Shown: piece by piece, positions 7,767 through 16,133 of the stretch
Numbering within the stretch: the stretch's first letter is position 1
Layout: each line of letters opens with the position of its first letter
Assembly: GCF_900187965.1 (NCBI RefSeq)
Contig: NZ_FZNL01000015.1
Location: 99,544 to 163,543 of the forward strand
Direction of reading: 5' to 3'
DNA from: Flavobacterium sp. ov086
GTDB lineage: Bacteria > Bacteroidota > Bacteroidia > Flavobacteriales > Flavobacteriaceae
DNA length: 64,000 bases
Program-made: the position numbers and the translations under genes
The notes under the pieces: model-generated
What the model was told of the DNA's origin: nothing
What the model saw: only the letters and a program-made list of their open reading frames with translations
Database searches by the model: none

Positions 7767-8156
7767 ATGAAAAAAATTAATGTTATGGAAAATGATAATT
7801 TAGGTTCCAAAAAGATAAACGGAACACAGAAAGATAGTGAAGATTTAAAAGGAAAAAAAGTTTCGCACGAGAAAGTACCGTATACACCAAAGCTCAAAAA
7901 AGAAGTCGTGACAGATGCTGATGGAAATAAGGAAATTGTGGATCGGGCAAGAAATGAAAATGAAAATATTAAAGAAGTTTCGAACGGAATTGATTCCGAT
8001 AATCCAAATGCAAATCGCGGTGTTTCGACTGATGAAGAAGCAAAAAAAACGGTTGAGAACAAAGACAGAAACTCAGATGTAAATCCAAATCGTTATCCAA
8101 ATTCAAATCCTGATAATCATAAAGACAGAGGGAATATGAAATTGGACGAAGAATGA
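7767..8156 (+). CDS. hydrophilic, probably disordered protein
   Basis: 129 residues, almost entirely charged and polar (Asp, Glu, Lys, Asn), with no hydrophobic core and no motif; an in-frame Met at 7785 (MENDNLGS) could be the true start. The C-terminal half is Asn/Pro-rich (DVNPNRYPNSNPDN). It is followed by a strong hairpin. Such proteins in soil bacteria are sometimes stress-induced, but nothing here proves that. Confidence 0.5.
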   Translation: MKKINVMENDNLGSKKINGTQKDSEDLKGKKVSHEKVPYTPKLKKEVVTDADGNKEIVDRARNENENIKEVSNGIDSDNPNANRGVSTDEEAKKTVENKDRNSDVNPNRYPNSNPDNHKDRGNMKLDEE

Positions 8157-8176
8157 ATTTTTCTTTATTTTGTATT

Positions 8177-8207
8177 AAAAGGGCCTGCCTAATTAAAGGC
8201 GCCTTTT
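8177..8207. terminator. bidirectional terminator
   Basis: AAAAGG..GCCT pairs with AGGC..CCTTTT between two convergent genes (7767-8156 rightward, mepB leftward). A/T runs on both sides allow use in both directions. Confidence 0.7.
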
Positions 8208-8211
8208 CTGT

Positions 8212-8739
8212 TTAAGATTGAAACAATTTGTTGAATGTTTCAAAATCTACTTCAGGTATTATTTCATAAAAATATTGCAATTGCCATTTCTGTGTTTTTT
8301 GAGCTTGCGGACTTGTCGTTTCAGCCCAAGGCGGATAAACACGTGTTGCTCGTTTGCCTTCTTTGGTTGGCGTAGAGAAGATTCCTTTTTCTAATAAAAC
8401 AGTTTTCGGAAAAACAAACTGCCCCAGACGATCCCCTTTTCTTGTACTAACAATTACAAAATCAATTTCGTCCGAAAAGTCAAAAGGTTCTATTATTCCT
8501 GATTTATTACGTTTCCATAAAGTCACAAACTGACCTGTTTTTACAGGAGTAATTTTAGCTTCTCTATAGCAAATATTCTTTTGGTCCAAGCAAAACTGAT
8601 AAGCGTTATACTCCGCGCTCTCTGGCACTGGCTGAGGTTGTGAACAGTTGAAATCAAGACAATCATAAACCAATTCTTTAGCTAAATTTAAATCTTTGGA
8701 AATAGACTTTTGATTTAACCAGTTACTTTTAACTATCAT
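8212..8739 (-). CDS. MepB family protein
   Basis: 175 residues matching MepB-like proteins: NAYQFCLDQKNICYREAKIT, GQFVTLWKRN, RLGQFVFPKTVL, then GKRATRVYPPW near residue 135. Named after the third gene of a staphylococcal mepRAB operon; its biochemical role is not established. No export signal. It stands alone in a leftward group. Confidence 0.8.
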   Translation of the reverse strand: MIVKSNWLNQKSISKDLNLAKELVYDCLDFNCSQPQPVPESAEYNAYQFCLDQKNICYREAKITPVKTGQFVTLWKRNKSGIIEPFDFSDEIDFVIVSTRKGDRLGQFVFPKTVLLEKGIFSTPTKEGKRATRVYPPWAETTSPQAQKTQKWQLQYFYEIIPEVDFETFNKLFQS

Positions 8740-8792
8740 TTTAGAATATTGGCTTAGAAATTATTGTTACTTTTTGGGAAAGGTACTATTTT

Positions 8793-10538
8793 TTAGAATG
8801 AAACATTCAATCCAAAATTCAATCCCCATTGAAATTGATTGAAAGATTGATTATTCAAGGGATTAAGATAATAATTTACAGCAGGCTCAGCAAAAATATT
8901 TGTCTTTTTATAAATACGATATTGCAAAGTAGTACTCAAAGTAGAACCATAAACAAAGTCATTTGCATTTACATTACTACCAATCGAGTTGCCATCTAGA
9001 GCTACATTGTTAGAAATCAGTTTCCCTACAAATCCGCCAGTATTCAAACTGATGCTTGCTTTGTTTCTAGTAAATACAGCGTATGAAACTTCTAAAGGCA
9101 TTTCGATATATTTAAGGCTTTGATCTAAATTTCCACTTTCTAAGTTATCACTTTGAATATCACTTTGTTTTAATGCATCTGTAGTACTATTTGAAACAAA
9201 AACATAATTGGAATTATTTGTTATTCGTGCTGGTGCAATTGATTCGCTCGCAACATAATAACCTTTAGGACTTAACGAAGCAACAGTTTTTGTGTTTATA
9301 TAAGAAACATTTGCAATACTTTGCCCCAGTTCATTAATCTTAAGGCCTGATCCTACAGCCCATTTATTAGTAATCTTATATTTTGTTTTAACACCATAGG
9401 TGCTACCTTGTTTCGAATCGTTTGCGTAACCTAGTGTTTTGTCATTTTTACTGTTTTGAGAATTTGCGATACCGGCAAAAACTTCTACAGCCCATTTTTC
9501 AGCATTAGAAACAGATTTAGTTTCTTTATCTTTTTTAGTTTCAGGAGTTACGGCTGCAATACCTTTTTCCAGATTTTGAAGCTCTGCTAACTGTACAGAG
9601 TCTATTTTGCTTGTTGAACTGTTTGATTTTGAATTGCCTTTTTCATTGCTGGCAATAAAATCTTTTTTAGAATAATCTATTGTTTTACTTTTTTGAATTT
9701 CTCTGCTATTATTTGTTGTATTTTGATTGCTATTAAAAGCAGGGTTTGACGAATAAAAAGCAATGTTGTTGCTGTTTTTTGCGCCTGTTTTATCTTCAAA
9801 AAGAGATTTTGACAATTGATTTTTTGAGTTTGAATTAAATCCATTTGTTTTGCCTGAATTAAACGTTTTCTCCGTAAGAATCTTGTCTGTAGCTGTTTTT
9901 TTATTATTTGGAAGTTGGTATTTAGAAACAGAATTAAACGAATCTTTTTTCCCTGTTATAAATGTTTGTTCCGCTACAGCTTGATTTGTATTCCTTTTTT
10001 CAATGTTTGATTTTTTGTGTGTACTGTTATTATTTGTTTTGTTTTCAGAATCAACATGAGCCACAGCAGTTTCTGGTTTTTGATAAATAGTAACAGACGG
10101 TTTGATTGCTTTTTTTGATGATGATGAATCTCCTTTAGATGTATTTGATTTTTCTTTGACTTTATTGTTTTCTACCAGATTTTCTTTGGTTTGATTTTTT
10201 TCAAAACCCTCTTTCAAAATTTTATTTTCTGGAGTAGATATTGTGCTATCATTTAAGTTGTTTTTATTCTTTTCAGTTTTCTCTTCAATAACAACTTTAT
10301 TAGTACCAGAGGCGCCGTTATTCAGGTTTTTAATTCCTGAATCAGAAGTAAAATGTAAAACAGAAGGAAGCAACAAACCTAATAAAAGGCATGCGGCAGC
10401 CGACCACCAAAGAATAGCTCTTTTTTTCTTTTTAGGTTGGTCTAGTTTTTCTTCAATTTGCCCCCATAATTCAGGAGGAGGAACACTTGAAAAGTCTTCC
10501 ATTGATGAAAAAATATCTTCTATATTTTGTTTTTTCAT
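8793..10538 (-). CDS. anti-sigma-like protein with C-terminal outer-membrane barrel
   Basis: 581 residues in three parts. Residues 1-40 are cytoplasmic-looking (SSVPPPELWGQIEEKLD, the short helix seen at the start of many Bacteroidota anti-sigma factors), followed by basic KKKKR and one membrane helix (about 42-64). Residues about 65-350 are a very low-complexity Asn/Lys/Ser/Thr linker. Residues about 355-581 are a PorT-like beta-barrel (WAVEVFAGIANSQN, KWAVGSGLKINELGQ, ending NQFQWGLNFGLNVSF with a terminal aromatic). The gene overlaps the ECF sigma gene by 4 nt. It probably holds the sigma factor at the inner membrane; how one chain could also reach the outer membrane is unclear. Confidence 0.75.
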   Translation of the reverse strand: MKKQNIEDIFSSMEDFSSVPPPELWGQIEEKLDQPKKKKRAILWWSAAACLLLGLLLPSVLHFTSDSGIKNLNNGASGTNKVVIEEKTEKNKNNLNDSTISTPENKILKEGFEKNQTKENLVENNKVKEKSNTSKGDSSSSKKAIKPSVTIYQKPETAVAHVDSENKTNNNSTHKKSNIEKRNTNQAVAEQTFITGKKDSFNSVSKYQLPNNKKTATDKILTEKTFNSGKTNGFNSNSKNQLSKSLFEDKTGAKNSNNIAFYSSNPAFNSNQNTTNNSREIQKSKTIDYSKKDFIASNEKGNSKSNSSTSKIDSVQLAELQNLEKGIAAVTPETKKDKETKSVSNAEKWAVEVFAGIANSQNSKNDKTLGYANDSKQGSTYGVKTKYKITNKWAVGSGLKINELGQSIANVSYINTKTVASLSPKGYYVASESIAPARITNNSNYVFVSNSTTDALKQSDIQSDNLESGNLDQSLKYIEMPLEVSYAVFTRNKASISLNTGGFVGKLISNNVALDGNSIGSNVNANDFVYGSTLSTTLQYRIYKKTNIFAEPAVNYYLNPLNNQSFNQFQWGLNFGLNVSF

Positions 10539-11086
10539 GCTATTTTAAAATTTTTTATGCTCAAAATTCTTTTCTGCAAAATGTGCTTGGCTCTATTTAA
10601 ATTTGATTTTGACGTTCCTTCGGAGATCTTTAATAATTCGGCGATTTCTTTATGTTTCATTTTTTCAAAAACATACAAGTTAAAAACGGTCCTGTATTGA
10701 TCTGGTAAATCCCGAATATATTCTAACAGTTTTTCTTGTTCTATAGGGATAGCTTCTAATTCTTCCTCTTCGACAAAATCTGTATCGGGGTCAAAAACAT
10801 CCAGAAAGAAACTTTCTTTTTTCTTTTTATTTAAAGTCTCAATCAATTTATTAATGAAAATACGTTTTAGCCAGCCTTCAAAACTTCCTTCAAATTTATA
10901 TTGGCCAATTTTCTGAAAAACAATTACAAATGCCTCCTGAAATACATCTTTGGCATCGTCTTCGTTTTTCATATATTTCAGGCAAATACCGTATAAAACA
11001 GGAGAGAACAACTGATAAATTTTCAGTTGTCCTTCTCTGTCATTTTTCAGGCATAGCTTGATATATTTTTCTAAATCGTCTTTCAA
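10535..11086 (-). CDS. ECF-type RNA polymerase sigma factor
   Basis: 183 residues with sigma region 2 (LYGICLKYMKNEDDAKDVFQ, then GSFEGWLKRIFINKL) and region 4 (LPDQYRTVFNLYVFEKMKHK, EIAELLKISEGTSKSNLNRA). An acidic insert (DTDFVEEEELEAIP) separates them. It directs RNA polymerase to a set of promoters not identifiable here. The overlapping downstream gene encodes its probable membrane regulator. A 27-bp palindrome covers its own promoter region, which suggests autoregulation. Confidence 0.88.
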   Translation of the reverse strand: MKDDLEKYIKLCLKNDREGQLKIYQLFSPVLYGICLKYMKNEDDAKDVFQEAFVIVFQKIGQYKFEGSFEGWLKRIFINKLIETLNKKKKESFFLDVFDPDTDFVEEEELEAIPIEQEKLLEYIRDLPDQYRTVFNLYVFEKMKHKEIAELLKISEGTSKSNLNRAKHILQKRILSIKNFKIA

Positions 11087-11108
11087 GAAGTGGTTAAATT
11101 TGGTTTTG

Positions 11109-11140
11109 CAAAAATAGTTTTTATAAGCTTATAAAACTAT
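11109..11140 (-). promoter_or_regulatory. sigma-gene promoter with 27-bp palindrome
   Basis: Minus-strand TATTTTTG (11109-11116) fits the -7 box TAnnTTTG and lies 23 bp before the sigma start codon. Directly upstream and overlapping it, 11114-11140 is ATAGTTTTTATAAGCTTATAAAACTAT in two arms around AGCT, perfect except for one extra T. It would occupy the -10 to -35 spacer and could be an operator. Confidence 0.5.
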
Positions 11141-11292
11141 CTTTTATAATAGTACGAATTGCGTCTTGATTGTTTTTTTACGATTGTTAGGTTTTGATTG
11201 TCAGGTCTTTCTGTTTTAAAAGTGTTGCCTTCAAAGCTAATTAAGCAATCTTTTTACGGATCAAAACATCAAAATCTCTTTTTATAATTTGA

Positions 11293-12174
11293 TTATTTTA
11301 AGCTAGTGATTTTGTCCTTTATTAATTTTTTGAAAAGTTTAATTTCGGAGCCCTGATCATCAGTGTCGTTATTGTCAATATAAATTCTGGTAACTTTTAG
11401 ACCTTTATGAAGCTCAAAATATACACCACCCTGACCAGCTGAATCCGGAGTACCATATGTTTTTGTTTGCCCTTGGTTGTTTAAAATTTCAGAAGGAACA
11501 CTTGATAATAATGAAGCATAATCACCTCTCTTAGTTGTTGCGGTGTATCTGTATTGGCTAAAATCGTAACCTCCAGAAACAACATTTTGGAACTTCAGAA
11601 TATTAAAATCATTTATCTGAAAGAAATTTTGACAATCAGCTCCTGTACATTGTGCTTTATATGTTCCGATGATAATATTGTCCGGATTTTCAGTAGCTTT
11701 AATAAATATGATTGGTTTGGAAGTTTTAGGAATCAAAACAAAATCTGATGGATAAGTTGAGGTTGGTGATGTTGTCTCACCTGGCAAAGGTGATTTTTCG
11801 TAAAAGTTGACAATCATTTGACATTTGTTTTCAACTATATTAGTAATTTTAATTGTATAGCCACTTGAAGATTTTATTCCAGAGAAAACTCCAATTAAAT
11901 AGTTTTTAGTAAAATCTATTGCAGGATCACTTGAGTTAGGGCAAGTATTTGTATGTTTTTTAAAATACTTATCCATATTTTCCTGTGAAGTTGCAATAAG
12001 TGCCACAGCATTAGTTGGGTTTGTTACCATACTATAATTACAGAAAAGAGGATATCCTGTGAACGAAACATCAGAATAAGTTCCGCAATCTATATTCATT
12101 TTATCGTCGTTACTAAGGGAACATGCGCTAAATCCAAAAGCTATAAATAAGCTCAACATTACTTTTTTCATCAT
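11293..12174 (-). CDS. lipoprotein with PrcB-like domain
   Basis: 293 residues with a lipoprotein signal ending in FGFSAC (Cys about residue 18). The middle (about 85-150) resembles the PrcB C-terminal domain: FTKNYLIGVFSGIKSSSGYT, ITNIVENKCQMIVNFYEKSP, then PSDFVLIPKTSKPIIF. PrcB is an accessory of the Treponema dentilisin protease. The C-terminal part (YRYTATTKRGDYASLL) has no match I know. About 200 bp lies between it and the sigma gene. Possible protease-associated surface lipoprotein. Confidence 0.65.
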   Translation of the reverse strand: MMKKVMLSLFIAFGFSACSLSNDDKMNIDCGTYSDVSFTGYPLFCNYSMVTNPTNAVALIATSQENMDKYFKKHTNTCPNSSDPAIDFTKNYLIGVFSGIKSSSGYTIKITNIVENKCQMIVNFYEKSPLPGETTSPTSTYPSDFVLIPKTSKPIIFIKATENPDNIIIGTYKAQCTGADCQNFFQINDFNILKFQNVVSGGYDFSQYRYTATTKRGDYASLLSSVPSEILNNQGQTKTYGTPDSAGQGGVYFELHKGLKVTRIYIDNNDTDDQGSEIKLFKKLIKDKITSLK

Positions 12175-12361
12175 TATATTGTATTAGGTTATAATTCGTA
12201 GATGAATTTCTTTTAAAAAGGTTGCGTTAAAAAGAGAACTTTTTTTATTTATTTTTTTAAGTTCAAGTCATTTAGAATCAGTATGAATCAATAAAATTTT
12301 AGTTTTAAAAATTAAGTACTACGTATTATTGCTTACTTTTACTTTTAAAATAACCTTAAGT

Positions 12362-13735
12362 ATGTTTGATTTTCTTCCACTTTTACTGGCCTTTGTTATT
12401 GCGCTATTCCTTGGAATTTACTTAGGGAAATTATTGTTTTCGGCCAGAGCCCAATCAGAAAAAGTGAGTTTTGAAGAACGATTGAATGCAAATGTTAATC
12501 AGTTGCAGTTGCAAAAAGAACAATTTGAGAACGAAAGAAATAACTTTCAGAAGCAACTTCAATTAACAAATTCCGAGAAAGAAAGTATTCGAACAGAAAA
12601 AGACAGCTTGGCAATTCAGCTTTCAAAAAAAGAAGTTGATTTTGAAAATTTATGGGAACGACATAAAGAACAAAAAAGCGAAATAACGGAGCTTCAGGAA
12701 AAATTTACCAAAGAATTTGAAAATTTAGCCAATAAAATTCTCGAAGAGAAGTCGGCTAAATTCACCGAGCAGAATAGCGAAAACATGAAAAATATCTTGT
12801 TGCCATTGCAAGATAAGATTCAGGGTTTTGAGCAAAAAGTAGAGCAGACACATAAAGAAAGTATTGATTATCATGCTGCATTACGTCAGCAGATTCTTGG
12901 GTTAAGTGAGATGAACGCTCAAATGAGTAAAGAAACCCTGAACCTGACCAAAGCTTTGAAAGGTGATAGTAAAATGCAGGGCAATTGGGGCGAACTGGTT
13001 CTGGAGCGTGTTCTGGAAAAATCAGGCTTAGAAAAAGGCAGAGAGTATGAAGTTCAGCAAAGTTTTACCAATAACGAAGGAAACAGAGTGCTGCCGGATG
13101 TTGTAATTAATTTACCGGATGGTAAAAAGATGATTGTCGATTCTAAGGTTTCTCTTGTTGCTTATGAGAAGTGGGTTAATGAAGAATCTGAAATTCTTAA
13201 GATTGATTTTTTAAAAGAACATGTAAACTCCATTAAAAGGCATGTAGAACAACTTGGAAGTAAAAATTATCATGATTTATACCAAATCGAAAGTCCGGAT
13301 TTTGTTTTGCTTTTTATTCCAATAGAACCCGCATTTGCCATAGCTTTAAATGAAGATTCTACCTTATATAATAAAGCATTTGATCGAAATATTGTGATCG
13401 TTACACCAACAACTTTATTGGCAACTTTAAGGACGATTGACAGTATGTGGGCGAATCAAAAACAACAGGAAAACGCTTTTGAAATTGCCAGACAAGCTGG
13501 AGCATTGTATGATAAATTTGAAGGCTTTGTGAGTGATTTATTAAGAATTGGAACTAAAATAAAAGATACTAAAACGGAATACGAAAATGCCATGAACAAA
13601 CTAGTTGATGGTCGTGGAAACCTAATTTTGAGTGTCGAAAAATTAAAGAAAATGGGGGCAAAGGCTAAAAAAGCACTTCCGGAAAATATTATTGCGAGAG
13701 CATCAAGTACAGATGAAAATCAATCTTTAAACTAA
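12362..13735 (+). CDS. rmuC: DNA recombination protein RmuC
   Basis: 457 residues from ATG 12362; an upstream TTG at 12329 would only add a phenylalanine-rich stretch before the membrane anchor. N-terminal helix FLPLLLAFVIALFLGIYLGK, then a long coiled coil (about residues 35-200), then the nuclease-like core: GNWGELVLERVLEKSGLEKG, LPDVVINLPDGKKMIVDSKV (the D...DSK catalytic-type motif), VLLFIPIEPAFAIAL, VTPTTLLATLRTID. RmuC limits inversions between short repeats in E. coli, relevant in a genome rich in such repeats. It leads a four-gene rightward run. Confidence 0.92.
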   Translation: MFDFLPLLLAFVIALFLGIYLGKLLFSARAQSEKVSFEERLNANVNQLQLQKEQFENERNNFQKQLQLTNSEKESIRTEKDSLAIQLSKKEVDFENLWERHKEQKSEITELQEKFTKEFENLANKILEEKSAKFTEQNSENMKNILLPLQDKIQGFEQKVEQTHKESIDYHAALRQQILGLSEMNAQMSKETLNLTKALKGDSKMQGNWGELVLERVLEKSGLEKGREYEVQQSFTNNEGNRVLPDVVINLPDGKKMIVDSKVSLVAYEKWVNEESEILKIDFLKEHVNSIKRHVEQLGSKNYHDLYQIESPDFVLLFIPIEPAFAIALNEDSTLYNKAFDRNIVIVTPTTLLATLRTIDSMWANQKQQENAFEIARQAGALYDKFEGFVSDLLRIGTKIKDTKTEYENAMNKLVDGRGNLILSVEKLKKMGAKAKKALPENIIARASSTDENQSLN

Positions 13736-13741
13736 GATCTT

Positions 13742-14107
13742 ATGAAAAGAATTTTGTTAATAATTGCAGCGCTTTGTGTTCTGGTCTTTACCATTTATTT
13801 TGCCTTTATATATTTTGTTCCTTATAGTGAAGGATATCGCTCAGGCGAATTAATCAGAATGAGTCACAAAGGTGTATTGATGAAAACCTGGGAAGGAGAA
13901 TTAAGTCAAGGCGTTTCAGGCTCGCAAATATTTAGATTTTCAGTATTGGACAGTGACCAAAAAGTAATAGATCAATTGAATGAATTAGAAGGTCAATATG
14001 TAAAATTGACTTATGTTGAACGATATAAAACATTTAGCTGGTGGGGAGATTCTCATTTTTTCATCACCGCAGTTCGAAAAGAAACTTCTCCATTTAAATA
14101 TAAATAA
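13742..14107 (+). CDS. small anchored protein, unknown
   Basis: 121 residues. An uncleaved N-terminal membrane helix (residues 4-27) is followed by a soluble domain with YRSGELIRMSHKGVLMKTWE and FRFSVLDSDQKVI, then KLTYVERYKTFSWWGDSHF. I recall homologues being mislabelled 6-phosphogluconate dehydrogenase; there is no Rossmann motif, so that label should not be used. Six bases after rmuC and six before the thioesterase gene, so one operon. Confidence 0.65.
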   Translation: MKRILLIIAALCVLVFTIYFAFIYFVPYSEGYRSGELIRMSHKGVLMKTWEGELSQGVSGSQIFRFSVLDSDQKVIDQLNELEGQYVKLTYVERYKTFSWWGDSHFFITAVRKETSPFKYK

Positions 14108-14113
14108 ACAATT

Positions 14114-14662
14114 ATGGCCGCAGATTTTAAACCCGTTTCCTCATCAAAAATTAGTATTTCAGAATTAATGTTGCCTTCGCACACTAACTTTAGTGGTAAA
14201 ATCCATGGAGGTTACATTCTACAATTATTAGATCAGATAGCTTTTGCTTCTGCATCAAAATTTAGCGGCAATTATTGTGTAACGGCTTCAGTTGATACGG
14301 TAAACTTTTTAAAACCTATTGAGGTTGGAGAATTGGTTACCATGAAAGCTTCTGTAAATTATGTAGGAAGGAGTTCTATGGTGGTAGGTATTCGTGTTGA
14401 GGCAGAGAATATCCAAACAGGAACAATTAAACACTGTAACTCTTCTTATTTTACAATGGTAGCCAAAGATAAAGAAGGTAAAAGCGTACAAGTTCCTGGA
14501 TTAATTTTGTCTAATCTGGAAGAAGTAAGGCGTTTTAGAAAGGCAATTAAACATATTGAGGTTAGAAAAGAAGTAGAGGATCACGAAAAAATTACGAATG
14601 TAAGTTCTATCGAAGATTTAGCCAGTTTGGATAAATACAATGTGTTGTTAGAGATTAGCTAG
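14114..14662 (+). CDS. hotdog-fold acyl-CoA thioesterase
   Basis: 182 residues with one hotdog domain of the YciA/BFIT type: LMLPSHTNFSGKIHGGYILQ (family N/H-x-G-x-I-x-GG motif), LLDQIAFASASKFS with the catalytic-type Asp, CVTASVDTVNFLKPIEVGE, and NSSYFTMVAKDKEGK. Hydrolyses acyl-CoA to free acid and CoA; chain preference unknown. The C-terminal 35 residues (IEVRKEVEDHEK) are a charged extension. Third gene of the rmuC run. Confidence 0.85.
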   Translation: MAADFKPVSSSKISISELMLPSHTNFSGKIHGGYILQLLDQIAFASASKFSGNYCVTASVDTVNFLKPIEVGELVTMKASVNYVGRSSMVVGIRVEAENIQTGTIKHCNSSYFTMVAKDKEGKSVQVPGLILSNLEEVRRFRKAIKHIEVRKEVEDHEKITNVSSIEDLASLDKYNVLLEIS

Positions 14663-14682
14663 AATATTTAAAGTAAAAGAAA

Positions 14683-15078
14683 ATGGTAAAGTTTGGATAT
14701 ACAATTCTATATGTAGAAGATGTCGAGAAATCGATTGTCTTTTATGAAAATGCATTCGGGTTTTTAAGAAAATTTATCGCACCTGGAAATGATTATGGAG
14801 AATTAAATACGGGAGAAACTACAATTTCGTTTGCCTCTAAGTCTTTAGCGAAACAAAATTTAAAAGACGGTTTCCTGGAAAGTAAAATCGAAGACAAACC
14901 TTTTGCAATTGAAATAGGTTTTATAACGGATAATGTTGAAGAACTGGTACAAAAGTCAATTTCTTTTGGTGCAATTTTAGTAACAGAACCAAAGCAAAAA
15001 CCTTGGGGACAAATCGTGGCTTATATCAGGGATTTAGATGGTTTTTTAATAGAGATATGTACAGAAGTGCAAGGATAA
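14683..15078 (+). CDS. VOC (glyoxalase/bleomycin resistance) protein
   Basis: 131 residues, a single vicinal-oxygen-chelate domain of two beta-alpha-beta-beta-beta units: GYTILYVEDVEKSIVFYENA, FGFLRKF, ELNTGETTISFAS, then EIGFITDNVEELVQKSISFG and GQIVAYIRDLDGFLIEICTE with the usual final metal-type Glu. Substrate cannot be told from sequence. Last gene of the rmuC run, 20 bp after the thioesterase. Confidence 0.82.
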   Translation: MVKFGYTILYVEDVEKSIVFYENAFGFLRKFIAPGNDYGELNTGETTISFASKSLAKQNLKDGFLESKIEDKPFAIEIGFITDNVEELVQKSISFGAILVTEPKQKPWGQIVAYIRDLDGFLIEICTEVQG

Positions 15079-15550
15079 TAATTTGAAATGTTTTTGTCCC
15101 GTAGTGCAATGTCGTTAAGTTAAGTTTTTTTAAACGAAATCTTGTCAGACTGAGCTTCCCGATGCTTCAGGAGAAGCTCATAAGTAACTCGACAAAGAAA
15201 ATTTTACCGCAAAGTTCACAAAGTTTTGTGAATTACGCTTTGCTCTAAAATCACAAAGGGGTTGTGTTCAAAGCTTAACTTAATAAAATTGCCTGTAGAG
15301 GTAATATTTAGAATTATAAAACTACCATTTGTGAAACCATTTTACATTTCACAAATCACTCCATAAAACTTTTCACAAACATTTAGCACAAATCGGCAAC
15401 CGTATTCCTTAAAATTTCGTAACTTTAAGTATAATGATTGGGTTACTGTTTTTCACGGAGTACTGCCATTCTATTTTTTTTAGATTCTATATTAAGTCCA
15501 GTTTTTTCTCTTCTTAAAATAAAAAAAAAGAATGACATAATTGTTTAATT
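15079..15550. repeat. gene-free interval with several hairpin repeats
   Basis: No gene is seen in these roughly 470 bases. They hold a hairpin GAGCTTC...GAAGCTC (15152-15180) with a near copy at 63561-63594; GCAAAGTTCACAAAG pairing with TTTTGTGAATTACGCTTTGC (15213-15244); and TTTGTGAAA/TTTCACAAA (15331-15355). The base of the interval is probably the terminator region of the rmuC operon and the promoter of yceI. Confidence 0.6.
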
Positions 15551-15560
15551 ATTGACGATT

Positions 15561-16130
15561 ATGAAAAAAACTACTTTATTTATTTTGCTATTTACCGCTT
15601 ATTCCGTTATTGCGCAGGAAAAATTCTTTACTAAAACTGGAACAGTAAATTTTGAAGCATCAGTTCCGTTTTTTGAAGAAGTAAAAGCCGTAAACAGACA
15701 GGTTGCAATCCTTTTAGAACCTAGAACAAGTACATTTGTTTGTACTGTTACCATCAAAGATTTTCGTTTTAAATTAGACCTGATGCAGGAACATTTTAAT
15801 GAAAATTATTTGGAAAGCCATCGATATCCTAAAGCTGTTTTTAAAGGTAAAATTCAAAAATTTGATTTAAAGGATGTGACTGAAGTTGAAAAAGAATATG
15901 AGATAAAAGGAAAGCTTATAATGCATGGGAAATCGAAAGAAGTCATCGTAAATGCTTTAATTAAAAAAACAGTTGACGGAATTCAGATAGTTTCTGATTT
16001 TCCTATTTTGGTAACTGATTTTAATATTCAAATTCCAAGCAGAATAGCAACTAAAATTTCACAAACAGCAAATACAGAATTAATTGGAGTTGTGCGAACT
16101 AACAACCCAGTGTATGTGACTTTAAAATAA
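15561..16130 (+). CDS. YceI family periplasmic lipid-binding protein
   Basis: 189 residues from ATG 15561 (a TTG three codons earlier is less likely). Cleavable signal peptide KKTTLFILLFTAYSVIAQ. Lipocalin-like YceI fold: FTKTGTVNFEASVPFFEEV, KDFRFKLDLMQEHFNENYLE, HRYPKAVFKG, IKGKLIMHGKSKEVIVNA. YceI proteins bind isoprenoid-like molecules in the periplasm; the ligand here is unknown. It ends 3 bp from the convergent epimerase gene. Confidence 0.85.
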   Translation: MKKTTLFILLFTAYSVIAQEKFFTKTGTVNFEASVPFFEEVKAVNRQVAILLEPRTSTFVCTVTIKDFRFKLDLMQEHFNENYLESHRYPKAVFKGKIQKFDLKDVTEVEKEYEIKGKLIMHGKSKEVIVNALIKKTVDGIQIVSDFPILVTDFNIQIPSRIATKISQTANTELIGVVRTNNPVYVTLK

Positions 16131-16133
16131 AGA

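Noticed and set aside
7757..8062. Serine/phenylalanine-rich frame opposite the hydrophilic protein gene
   Set aside because: Mirror of a Lys/Asn/Glu-rich coding strand; no independent support.
13742..14107. Label 6-phosphogluconate dehydrogenase for the small protein after rmuC
   Set aside because: The protein is far too short and has no NADP-binding motif.
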